Source: Collimonas sp. OK412 (GTDB lineage: Bacteria > Pseudomonadota > Gammaproteobacteria > Burkholderiales > Burkholderiaceae_D). From it: a stretch of 64,000 bases of DNA. Numbering within the stretch: position 1 is the first letter of the stretch; each line of letters starts with the position of its first letter. The position numbers were made by a program, and so were the translations under genes. A model generated the notes under the pieces. The model was not told where the DNA came from and did no database searches. It worked only from the letters and a program-made list of their open reading frames with translations. Shown here piece by piece: positions 34,022 to 41,202 of this stretch. The stretch covers positions 186,001 to 250,000 of the forward strand of contig NZ_FOLC01000006.1 in assembly GCF_900112135.1 (NCBI RefSeq), written 5' to 3'.

Positions 34022-34594
34022 TCAGTTCAAGTCGCGCATCCTGCTGTGCTTGGGCAGCCTGGCCGCCAGGTAATCGTGCTGGTCGGCCAGCACGTTCCTG
34101 CCGCTCAGCAGATAGTGTTCGGCGCGGCATGGCACATAAGGCACGTACAGCAGCGGGCGGAAGCTTTCCAGCGGCTTGTTGCCCTTTTCCTGGTTGCAGT
34201 CCTTGCAGGCGGTGACGCAGTTCATCCAGGTGTCTTTGCCGCCGTGGGAGCGTGCATGGATGTGATCGCGCGACAGTTCGTTGTGCGGAAAGCGGCCGCC
34301 GCAGTATGCGCAAGTGTAGCGGTCGCGCCTGAACAGCAAGTCGTTGTGATGGCCCAGCGGCAGTTCCATGTGCAGCATGCGCGCCATGATGGCGCTGCCG
34401 GCGATGGCGATGATAGGTTTGACAGCGATGCGCGATTGCACGCCGGCGCGGGAATAGCCGCCGCGGAAAACGATGTCGCCATCTCCCAGTTCCCAAGCCA
34501 CTTTCCCGCTCGCGTAATAGAGCACAGCATCTTGCGGCGAGATCCAGTCGAATGGATTGCCTGCGATATCGAGAGTCAGAATATGGGAGATCAT
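34022..34594 (-). CDS. HNH endonuclease
   Basis: A 190-residue protein. The C-terminal HNH domain (about 95-150) is complete: CAYCGGRF, RDHIHARSHGGKDTWMN and CVTACKDCN, giving four zinc-binding cysteines and the catalytic His. The N-terminal half (SHILTLDIAGNPFDWISPQDAVLYYASGKVAWELGD) matches a common family of free-standing HNH proteins found in many Proteobacteria. The ATG at 34594 has AAAGG upstream; a GTG at 34603 is the alternative. The role is unknown; it sits next to the RNA-repair operon on the same strand, 258 bp past rtcA. Confidence 0.85.
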   Translation of the reverse strand: MISHILTLDIAGNPFDWISPQDAVLYYASGKVAWELGDGDIVFRGGYSRAGVQSRIAVKPIIAIAGSAIMARMLHMELPLGHHNDLLFRRDRYTCAYCGGRFPHNELSRDHIHARSHGGKDTWMNCVTACKDCNQEKGNKPLESFRPLLYVPYVPCRAEHYLLSGRNVLADQHDYLAARLPKHSRMRDLN

Positions 34595-34851
34595 TTTCTT
34601 CACCTTTGCCGTTGATTATAACCAGCATCTCCCGGTTTCGGAAAGCGGGCGTTTTTTCGTTGTTTTACTGGCGGATGAGCATAAATCCGATGGGGTGGTT
34701 TATCGGGAACGATCCGATATCTTCGCGGGTCACAGCCGCGGGCTTTGCCGGTTAAGCTAAAACCACCATTGAAGCGCTTCTCAGGCGCGAGAACCCATTC
34801 AGGCTGGTTCCTGAAATTGATCCGGATGACCGGCGCTAAAAGCCGGCCTAT

Positions 34852-35877
34852 CTATTTTTGAATGACACAGGTACTGAATGCGCCATTATTTTCAAACATG
34901 ATCGCCACTGGCAGAAAGCGTCTGATGACCTCGGCGTTGGTCGTTGCGTGCCTGGACACGTAACTGGTCGTGAAGCGGCCGCTTCCCGCCAATGCAAATG
35001 GCAGCATGATCTGATCCGCCAGGTGTTCACCTACCGCGGCGCCCGAGGCGATATATTGCCGAACCTGTGAAATTACTTTTTTTGCAACATCCTCGGCGCG
35101 CACCATTTTTTCGCCGAAGGCGCAAAAGACATCTGTCGCGTGCTGGTGTTCCAGGGTGAGCAGCAAGGCATTGCCTGGTCCTTGATCGTGGGACAGGCCG
35201 CGGATCAATAGTTGCGGCTCATCCCAGCCCATGGCAGTTTGCACACTGGCCAGTTCTCGCTTTGCGACATCAGCCGGCACTCCCGCGATAAAACTTTCCG
35301 CATAGCCGGACAGGCGCTCGCCGCGTGTCATCAATTCAAGTGGGCGCAGTTGTCCGCACGGCGATACGCGCGCCACGATTTCGCCGCCGCCGGCGGGATA
35401 AAAGCCGAAGCGTTTCAGTTCAATATCCACTGTCGCACCCATCTCGGCCAGCACGCGGCCGTATGCGCGCTGCAAAAAATGTGCGGGCGGCGCCATGGAA
35501 TTATGCGTACCCCCGGTGATGTGGACTACCGATGGCGCATCCGCATACAGCAATGCCGGCAGCAAGGTCTGCAACACCAGGGTGCAGCTGCCGGCCGTGC
35601 CGATGGCGAACCGGTATTCGCCGCCTTTGATTTTTCCCGGCACGAATTGCAGCGATTGCGAACCCACGGTCGCGCCGCCGATATCGGCATTGCTTATCTC
35701 GGCCGCGGCTTGCACCGCCACCAGGTGCTGGCGCATCAATCCGGGTTTGGGCCGGTTGGCCCTGATATTGGCAATGCGAAACGGTTGGCCGGTAATCATC
35801 GACAATGTCAGCGCCGTGCGCAAAACCTGGCCGCCGCCTTCCCCTGTTGCTCCATCTAATTCAATCATTTTATGCAT
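34852..35877 (-). CDS. rtcA: RNA 3'-terminal phosphate cyclase
   Basis: A 341-residue protein with the RtcA N-terminus IELDGATGEGGGQVLRTALTLSMITGQPF, the block RANRPKPGLMRQHLVAV, the nucleotide region GTAGSCTLVLQTLLPALL and the adenylated-His segment VGEHLADQIMLPFALAG. It converts RNA 3'-phosphates to 2',3'-cyclic phosphates using ATP. The start is uncertain between ATGs at 35877 (MHKMIEL) and 35868; neither has a strong ribosome-binding site. It is 69 bp downstream of rtcB in the same operon. Confidence 0.95.
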   Translation of the reverse strand: MHKMIELDGATGEGGGQVLRTALTLSMITGQPFRIANIRANRPKPGLMRQHLVAVQAAAEISNADIGGATVGSQSLQFVPGKIKGGEYRFAIGTAGSCTLVLQTLLPALLYADAPSVVHITGGTHNSMAPPAHFLQRAYGRVLAEMGATVDIELKRFGFYPAGGGEIVARVSPCGQLRPLELMTRGERLSGYAESFIAGVPADVAKRELASVQTAMGWDEPQLLIRGLSHDQGPGNALLLTLEHQHATDVFCAFGEKMVRAEDVAKKVISQVRQYIASGAAVGEHLADQIMLPFALAGSGRFTTSYVSRHATTNAEVIRRFLPVAIMFENNGAFSTCVIQK

Positions 35878-35946
35878 TTCTTTATTTTTATCGTCATGGC
35901 TTCGGCCGAAACCGGAGCCATGACATCTCATAAGAGAGGAAATCCC

Positions 35947-37182
35947 CTATCCTTTTACGCATACCACTTGTTTCAGGGTATGCACGACTTCCACCAACGC
36001 GCGCTGCGCTTCCATCACGGCGTCGATATCTTTGTACGCCATCGGAATCTCATCGATCACATTGGCATCCTTACGGCATTCCACGCCCTCGGTTGCCTTG
36101 ATCTGGTCGTCAACGGTAAAGCGTTTTTTTGCCTCGGTCCGGCTCATGGTCCGTCCGGCGCCGTGGCTGCAGCTGTTGAAGCTTTCCGCATTGCCTTTTC
36201 CGCGCACGATGAAGCTTTTCGCTCCCATCGATCCTGGAATGATCCCGAGCTCGCCTGCACGCGCCGACACGGCGCCTTTGCGCGTTACCAGCACGTCCTT
36301 GCCGAAATGGTGCTCTTTCTGCACGTAGTTATGGTGGCAATTTACTGCTTCCACGTGCGTCTCGAACGGCTTGCTGATCACAGTGCGGACCGCTGCAATC
36401 AAGTTCTGCATCATCACTTCACGGTTCATTCGCGCAAATTTCTGCGCCCAGCTCACGGCTTCGACATAATCGTCGTAATGCCGGGTGCCTTCCGGCAGAT
36501 AAGCCAGGTCCTGATCCGGCAAGTTAATGAAATGCGTACGCATATCCTGCTTGGCCAGCTCGATGAAATGCGAGCCGATCGCGTTGCCTACGCCGCGTGA
36601 ACCGGAGTGCAGCATAAACCAGACCGCATTGGTTTCGTCCAGGCATACTTCGATGAAGTGGTTGCCGGAACCCAGAGTACCCAGGTGACGATAATTATTC
36701 GTGTTTTTCAGCTTGGGCGTTTTAAGGCAAACCACGTCGAATTCGTCTTTCAACTGCGCCCATGCAGCATCAACCGGCGTCGGCGGCGTTTCCCAGGAAC
36801 CTTTATCGCGTCCCTTGAAACCACGCGTCTTCGGCGACATCCCGTGTGGAACGGCTTTCTCGATTGCACTACGCAACGGCCCCAGGTTATCGGGCAGATC
36901 GCTGGCGCTCAAGGTTGTCTTGGCAGCCATCATCCCGCAACCGATATCTACCCCGACGGCGGCAGGAATGACGGCGCCCAGGGTTGGAATCACGCTCCCG
37001 ATGGTCGAACCTTTGCCAACGTGCACGTCAGGCATTACGGCCAGATGCTTATAAATGAACGGCATCTTCGCGGTATTGGCAAGTTGCTGCCTGGCTTCGG
37101 CTTCCACCGGCACGCCTTTGGTCCACATCTTGATATGGCTTCCGCCTTCAACGTTCAACACGTCGTATTCTTCATGCTTCAT
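35947..37182 (-). CDS. rtcB: RNA-splicing ligase RtcB
   Basis: A 411-residue RtcB of the short bacterial type. Metal-binding motifs include AVMPDVHVGKGSTIGSV, GVDIGCGMMA, GSGNHFIEV and HSGSRGVGN. The guanylated histidine is in SFNSCSHGAGRTMSR near residue 330. It joins RNA 2',3'-cyclic phosphate or 3'-phosphate ends to 5'-OH ends with GTP and Mn(II), repairing cleaved tRNAs or rRNA. GAAGAAG precedes the ATG. It directly follows the Y-RNA array, so the same sigma-54 transcript can carry rsr, Y RNAs, rtcB and rtcA. Confidence 0.97.
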   Translation of the reverse strand: MKHEEYDVLNVEGGSHIKMWTKGVPVEAEARQQLANTAKMPFIYKHLAVMPDVHVGKGSTIGSVIPTLGAVIPAAVGVDIGCGMMAAKTTLSASDLPDNLGPLRSAIEKAVPHGMSPKTRGFKGRDKGSWETPPTPVDAAWAQLKDEFDVVCLKTPKLKNTNNYRHLGTLGSGNHFIEVCLDETNAVWFMLHSGSRGVGNAIGSHFIELAKQDMRTHFINLPDQDLAYLPEGTRHYDDYVEAVSWAQKFARMNREVMMQNLIAAVRTVISKPFETHVEAVNCHHNYVQKEHHFGKDVLVTRKGAVSARAGELGIIPGSMGAKSFIVRGKGNAESFNSCSHGAGRTMSRTEAKKRFTVDDQIKATEGVECRKDANVIDEIPMAYKDIDAVMEAQRALVEVVHTLKQVVCVKG

Positions 37183-37207
37183 GGTCTTCTTCTTTTAAAA
37201 ATAAGAG

Positions 37208-37328
37208 TGATGACAAGTGATGATGAAATATTTTCTGAGCTTTCGGCTTACGCCGACCCGGGTTTGAACCGGGGACCTCCGGAGCAAGCTCCGGCGCTCT
37301 ACCGATGTAATTTCATCTGCATTCATCA
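37208..37328 (-). ncRNA. Y RNA 4: tRNA-like, circularly permuted in the D-loop
   Basis: Minus-strand RNA of about 121 nt. Its ends pair (TGATGA with TCATCA, then GATGAAAT with ATTTCATC) around an internal loop ATGCA/ATCACTTG, giving the Y-stem. Inside, in order: TACATC, GGTAGAGC (3' half of a D-arm), a CCGGAG-CTTG-CTCCGG hairpin in the anticodon position, AGGT, a canonical T-arm (37257-37273, TTCAAAC loop), an acceptor helix TCGGC/GCCGA closed by GTAA (37243-37256) and GCTCAG (5' half of the D-arm). Joining the last to the first restores a full tRNA. This matches the YrlA-type Y RNA design, which binds Rsr and mimics tRNA. Confidence 0.85.
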
Positions 37329-37338
37329 AAAACAAATT

Positions 37339-37479
37339 GGCGACAAGGAGTGGTGAAACGGTGTGCGGTTTCCCGCACGGCGCTCTTCCAGTTAAGCTAC
37401 GGCGACGGTATTTTGTCGCCGGCGGGATTTGAACCCGCACCTCCCCAGGTTTAATGATGTAGTTCCACCTGCATTCGCC
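37339..37479 (-). ncRNA. Y RNA 3: tRNA-like, permuted between T-arm and anticodon arm
   Basis: Minus-strand RNA of about 141 nt. The Y-stem is GGCGA/TCGCC, then an ATGCA/ACTCCTTG internal loop, then GGTGGAA/TTTCACC. Inside, in order: TACATCA, a T-arm GCGGGTTCAAATCCCGC (37422-37438), a perfect 7-bp acceptor helix CGGCGAC/GTCGCCG (37400-37421) with an 8-nt loop joining the two strands, a complete D-arm (37382-37397) and a GTGCGG-GAAA-CCGCAC hairpin (37363-37378) in place of the anticodon arm. There is no free 3' CCA end, so it is not a working tRNA. Same design as YrlA but a different permutation point from Y RNA 4. Confidence 0.85.
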
Positions 37480-37503
37480 TAAAACCTGATAATGCGCGGT
37501 CTG

Positions 37504-37728
37504 TTAAATCCCGACAAGAGTCGACAGGACATTCTGCCAGACTTGTTCCGCCTGGCAGGCCGGATTCGAACCGACTTTACCTGATGTAGTCTTGCCGGCA
37601 TTCGGGGACACGCGCAATTGAGCCACGGTATGACAAGAGGTCGATGTGACGAGACAATTTGATGTAATCACACCGGCATTCATGCCGCGCTCAAAACCTG
37701 TACTGCTAATTCTGATCAGCCAGCTCAT
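37504..37728 (-). CDS. Possible small ORF reading through Y RNAs 1 and 2
   Basis: AAGGAG lies 6 nt before an ATG at 37728 and opens a 74-codon frame (MSWLIRISSTGFERGMNAGV...) that stays open across both Y-RNA structures and ends at the base of Y RNA 2. The codons for MNAGVITS and PNAGKTTS coincide with the conserved Y motif. The strong ribosome-binding site just after rsr is hard to dismiss, but the composition looks like translated structured RNA. I give it low weight. Confidence 0.3.
   Translation of the reverse strand: MSWLIRISSTGFERGMNAGVITSNCLVTSTSCHTVAQLRVSPNAGKTTSGKVGSNPACQAEQVWQNVLSTLVGI
37509..37608 (-). ncRNA. Y RNA 2: Y-stem with T-arm/acceptor minihelix
   Basis: Minus-strand RNA of about 100 nt. 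The Y-stem is TCCCCGA/TCGGGA, internal loop ATGCC/GACTCTTG, then GGCAAGAC/GTCCTGTC with one mismatch. TACATCA follows. The loop holds a T-arm GTCGGTTCGAATCCGGC (37559-37575) stacked directly on a perfect 7-bp acceptor-like helix CTGCCAG/CTGGCAG closed by 11 nt (37534-37558). No D-arm or anticodon arm is present, so it mimics only the top half of a tRNA. Confidence 0.75.
37626..37687 (-). ncRNA. Y RNA 1: minimal Y-stem without tRNA module
   Basis: Minus-strand RNA of about 62 nt. CGGCATGA pairs with TCATACCG (one mismatch), the internal loop is ATGCC/GACCTCTTG, and the inner helix is GGTGTGAT/GTCACATC. The terminal loop is short and begins TACATCA. It has the same stem, internal loop and TACATC signature as the other three but no tRNA-like insert, suggesting a bare Rsr-binding element. 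Confidence 0.65.
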
Positions 37729-37775
37729 ATTGAGCTCCTTTAATAAGACCCTCAGCCGTATCTGGGCCAGGGGCG

Positions 37776-39329
37776 TCAAATAACGATGGATTGAATTTCA
37801 CCCACCCAATGCGCTGAACTCAACTGACCGGCTGCAAAATCGGCGACGATCTGGAAGATATCGTCCGAAAAACCGCCGATGTTCAAGATGTCTGCCCGTT
37901 CCACGGCCTGGGTCGTGCTGTATGGCGTGATATCGATGCAAGCCAGCCTGGCGTTCGGGTTGCGCTGCTTGAATATGTTCCATTCACGCATTGTGGCAGT
38001 TGCGCCGCCACGCTTCGCGTCCACCCAGGATTCGTTATCCGACACAAAAATCACCAGGTCAGCCTTCGCCTTGTTCTTGTTCAACTGCGCCAGCGGTGCG
38101 CTGCAATTTGTGCCGCCGCCGCCGATGGACGCCAGCTTGCTCGCGTTAGTCATGACTGAATCGCGCGGATTCACATTGCAAGCCACTACGTCATTTTCGA
38201 ACGGCAACACCAGCGTGTCCGGATTCTTGCGCAGCATCGCGGCAGCCATCAGCGCGGCGACATCGATGCAACGAACCGCCGATGTCGCAGAACCGCGATA
38301 CCCTGTGGCGGATGAATGCATGGAGCCTGATACGTCAGGGCACACCACTACCTTTCCGGCAATTTCAGGCACGTTGTTCAGCGCAATTTCCATCGCGTCT
38401 TGTAATGCTTCACTAATTTCCATTGGTATCTCTTTGTTGGCCGCGGCATAGGCGGCCATTAACTGGTACGGAAAAACCATGGCCTTCGCAATCGCTTCGG
38501 CGTCGCGCAGTTTCTCCGCAATGCATGCCGTCATGCCCGGTAACGCATACACACCGTGGCGCGCAAATGTATTCAGGTTCATGCGCAGCATCTGCCATCC
38601 GCTTTGGCGTGCAATCTGCGCCCATGCCTGGTCCGACAGTTCCAACGCGGTCAGCATCTGGAACGGCACATTCGGCAACGGTTGCGAGCGGTCGGCCTTG
38701 TACGCCTCAAATGCCTTTACCAGAGGCGGCAGCGCTTGCGGGTCATATGCCTTGCCGATCAGCCATGCGAAGAATGCTTCACGCCAGGCTTCCGCCGGTT
38801 TGGGATGGACCATCTTCACTACATCAGCCAGCGACGGCGCATTGCCTACCGCTGCGGACAACAAGTCTTTTTCGGACGCATTGTTCAGCCATGCTTGCAC
38901 CAGCTTCTTCGGACGGGTGCCCAGCGACTTGCGTCCTACGGCGCCCGATCGCATGATTTGCACAAAATTGCGCAGCATCTTGCCGTTGTTGATCACGCGC
39001 TTGAAAGTGCGCGACAGCTCGGGCGATCCTTTTCCAGCCAATGTCGCTGTCAACAACGCCGGCATATCTTTCATATAGCCGCGTTCACGGCAGTACACGG
39101 CGGTCTGTGCAACGAAATGCGCATCGACTTCTTTGCACAGTTCCAATACGGTTTCCAGCTGGGCTTCGGCGCTTGCGTAGTAAGTAGCGTTCAGGCAGCC
39201 GGTAGCCGCGTATTGCGCCAGCTGATGGCGCGGCGACATTGCATAGGCTGGCGCCCCTTCGAAGTTGGCGGCGTTTGCCTGCGGCAGGAATTTGCCCTTC
39301 AGGCTCTGGAACAATTGGGTATTAGCCAT
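37776..39329 (-). CDS. rsr: Ro60 ortholog Rsr (TROVE-domain RNA-binding protein)
   Basis: A 517-residue protein. The N-terminal TROVE HEAT-repeat ring (about 1-340) contains GCLNATYYASAEAQLETV, CRERGYMKDMPALLTATLAGK, FKRVINNGKMLRNFVQIMRSGAVGRKSLGTRPKKLVQ and MLRMNLNTFARHGV. A vWA-like domain follows with the MIDAS motif CPDVSGSMHSS. Ro60 proteins bind misfolded RNAs in the ring cavity and Y RNAs on the rim. In bacteria Rsr works with YrlA and exoribonucleases. The ATG at 39329 (MANTQLFQ) has GAGGAA upstream; the frame opens two codons earlier. A sigma-54 promoter lies about 90 bp upstream. Confidence 0.93.
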   Translation of the reverse strand: MANTQLFQSLKGKFLPQANAANFEGAPAYAMSPRHQLAQYAATGCLNATYYASAEAQLETVLELCKEVDAHFVAQTAVYCRERGYMKDMPALLTATLAGKGSPELSRTFKRVINNGKMLRNFVQIMRSGAVGRKSLGTRPKKLVQAWLNNASEKDLLSAAVGNAPSLADVVKMVHPKPAEAWREAFFAWLIGKAYDPQALPPLVKAFEAYKADRSQPLPNVPFQMLTALELSDQAWAQIARQSGWQMLRMNLNTFARHGVYALPGMTACIAEKLRDAEAIAKAMVFPYQLMAAYAAANKEIPMEISEALQDAMEIALNNVPEIAGKVVVCPDVSGSMHSSATGYRGSATSAVRCIDVAALMAAAMLRKNPDTLVLPFENDVVACNVNPRDSVMTNASKLASIGGGGTNCSAPLAQLNKNKAKADLVIFVSDNESWVDAKRGGATATMREWNIFKQRNPNARLACIDITPYSTTQAVERADILNIGGFSDDIFQIVADFAAGQLSSAHWVGEIQSIVI

Positions 39330-39415
39330 TTTCATTTCCTCGGTTCTTGGTCACTGTTGCTATTCGTTTGCGGCGAGATCCTGATTTGGATCTGCTCGCT
39401 CTATGTCCCTTATAT

Positions 39416-39431
39416 TGCAACGACTGTGCCA
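39416..39431 (-). promoter_or_regulatory. Sigma-54 promoter of the rsr-Y RNA-rtcBA operon
   Basis: On the minus strand TGGCACAGTCGTTGCA is a full match to the -24/-12 consensus (TGGCAC-N5-TTGCA). It faces rsr, leaving a leader of about 75 nt. RtcR, encoded divergently, is the dedicated sigma-54 activator of rtc operons, so this is its target. The AT-rich 100 bp further upstream would hold its enhancer sites. Confidence 0.92.
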
Positions 39432-39522
39432 GGCCCGATTTTTGCGGTATGGATTTGTATAACTATTTGATTAAAAAAGGATTGTTTTCTATTTGGAGCC
39501 AAGTGGCAGCTATATGGGATTA

Positions 39523-39552
39523 TTGAAAATTGTGATAAATTATCTTTATAGA
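39523..39552 (+). promoter_or_regulatory. Candidate rtcR promoter
   Basis: TTGAAA (39523-39528) and TATAGA (39547-39552) are 18 bp apart in an AT-rich stretch. The hexamer ends 18 bp before the rtcR ATG, which would make a very short leader and fits the absence of a clear ribosome-binding site. Confidence 0.4.
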
Positions 39553-39570
39553 TAAAAACTTATCCAAAAT

Positions 39571-41202
39571 ATGAAGAAGAAACGCGTTGTTGTTGTTGGA
39601 TTTGTCGGCACCCAACTGGACAAGGGCTCTGGCAGCGGCCGCTGGGACAAATGGCGTCCTACGGTCGCGCTGACCCAGCATGACGAGATGGTGATCGAAC
39701 GCCTGGAGCTGCTGTATAGCGGCAAGTACGAAAACCTTGTGCAGCAGGTAACACGCGATATCGGATCGGTGTCTCCGGAAACCGAAGTGGTTGCCCGCCA
39801 GCTGCCTATCGCCGATCCCTGGGATTTTGAAGACGTGTATGGAAGCCTGTTCGATTTTGCGAAGAGCTACCCGTTCGATACCGATAACGAGGAATACTGG
39901 ATCCACATCACAACCGGTTCGCACGTGGTCCAGATCTGCATGTTCCTGATGACCGAGGCGCACTATTTTCCAGCACGCCTGCTGCAATCCTCGCCACCGC
40001 GCCGGCACAGGGCTGGCGACCCGGGGAGCTATACGCTGATCGATCTCGATCTCTCCAGGTATGACCAGATCGCGCAACGTTTCTCGCGTGAGCAAGAGGA
40101 AGGAGTGGCGTTCCTGAAATCCGGCATTGCAACCCGCAATGCGCGTTTCAATACCATGATCGATGAAATCGAGCGTGTCGCCATCAAATCCAGGGCGCCT
40201 ATCTTGCTGATGGGGCCGACCGGAGCCGGCAAATCGTTTCTTGCCCGGCGCGTGTTCGAGTTAAAGAAAGCACGCCATCAGCTGGATGGAAAATTCGTTG
40301 AGTTGAATTGCGCGACGCTGCATGGCGACGGCGCAGGATCTACTTTGTTCGGCCATATCAAAGGGGCGTTCACAGGCGCGGCTTCGGACCGTCCGGGGCT
40401 GCTGCGTACGGCGCACAAGGGATTGCTGTTCCTCGACGAGATCGGAGAGCTGGGTCTTGACGAGCAGGCCATGCTGCTGAAAGCGGTCGAGGAAAAGCGC
40501 TTTCTTCCGGTAGGCGGCGACCACGAGGTGCAAAGCGACTTCCAGTTGATCGCCGGCACCAATCGCGATCTGTCGAGGGAAGTTGTAGCCGGACGCTTCC
40601 GCGAAGACTTGTATGCGCGTATCAACCTGTGGACCTACGAACTACCTGGACTGGTAGACCGCTCGGAAGATATCGAACCCAATATCGATTACCTGCTGGC
40701 GCAATTCGGCGCTGAAAACGGCCAGATGGTTCGTCTGAACAAGGAAGCGCGGGATCACTACATGCGTTTTGCGATGTCGGCAGAAGCGCTGTGGATGGGA
40801 AATTTCAGGGATTTGTCGGCTTCCGTGACACGTATGGCGACATTGGCCGATGCCGGCCGTATTACCGCTGCCATCGTGTCCGATGAGACCCGGCGCCTGA
40901 AACGGTTGTGGCATCACTATGCAACACCGTCGACCGAAGCGGATGGGATCGACCCTGAGGAAGTGCTAGGGCGAGATCAGATAGCGCAAATGGATTTGTT
41001 CGATGTCATGCAATTGAAAGCGGTAATCGAGATATGCCGTCGTTCGAAATCGATGTCTGATGCTGGCCGCAAACTGTTCGCCGCATCGCGCAGCGCCAAG
41101 GAAAAACCAAACGATGCGGACCGGCTCAAGAAATATCTGGCGAAATTCGGCCTGAACTGGGAGAGATTGAACGCAGGCGGCAGCGACACAATCGTCAGGT
41201 AA
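39571..41202 (+). CDS. rtcR: Sigma-54-dependent RNA-repair activator RtcR
   Basis: A 543-residue regulator. The N-terminal RtcR domain (about 1-180, MKKKRVVVVGFVGTQLDKG..., THITTGSHVVQICMFLMTEA) is a CARF-like ligand domain. The AAA+ module has Walker A GPTGAGKS near 214, the sigma-54-contacting GAFTGA at 265-270 and Walker B FLDEIGE. A C-terminal region with a DNA-binding helix follows. Family members sense RNA ends carrying 2',3'-cyclic phosphate and then open the sigma-54 promoter of rtcBA. It is divergent from rsr and overlaps the stop of the next, convergent gene by 8 bp. Confidence 0.95.
   Translation: MKKKRVVVVGFVGTQLDKGSGSGRWDKWRPTVALTQHDEMVIERLELLYSGKYENLVQQVTRDIGSVSPETEVVARQLPIADPWDFEDVYGSLFDFAKSYPFDTDNEEYWIHITTGSHVVQICMFLMTEAHYFPARLLQSSPPRRHRAGDPGSYTLIDLDLSRYDQIAQRFSREQEEGVAFLKSGIATRNARFNTMIDEIERVAIKSRAPILLMGPTGAGKSFLARRVFELKKARHQLDGKFVELNCATLHGDGAGSTLFGHIKGAFTGAASDRPGLLRTAHKGLLFLDEIGELGLDEQAMLLKAVEEKRFLPVGGDHEVQSDFQLIAGTNRDLSREVVAGRFREDLYARINLWTYELPGLVDRSEDIEPNIDYLLAQFGAENGQMVRLNKEARDHYMRFAMSAEALWMGNFRDLSASVTRMATLADAGRITAAIVSDETRRLKRLWHHYATPSTEADGIDPEEVLGRDQIAQMDLFDVMQLKAVIEICRRSKSMSDAGRKLFAASRSAKEKPNDADRLKKYLAKFGLNWERLNAGGSDTIVR

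Noticed and set aside
33843-34628. 261-codon frame on the minus strand overlapping the HNH gene
   Set aside because: It is another frame of the HNH gene, which has the complete zinc and HNH motifs.
37250-37440. Canonical tRNA genes suggested by T-arm (TTCAAAC, TTCAAAT) and D-arm sequences
   Set aside because: The arms are in permuted order, acceptor strands are joined by a loop with no free 3' end, and the anticodon arm is a tetraloop hairpin. They fit Y RNA tRNA-like modules.
37195-37440. 81-codon frame across Y RNAs 3 and 4
   Set aside because: No ribosome-binding site and Arg-rich shadow composition; the interval is explained by the RNA structures.
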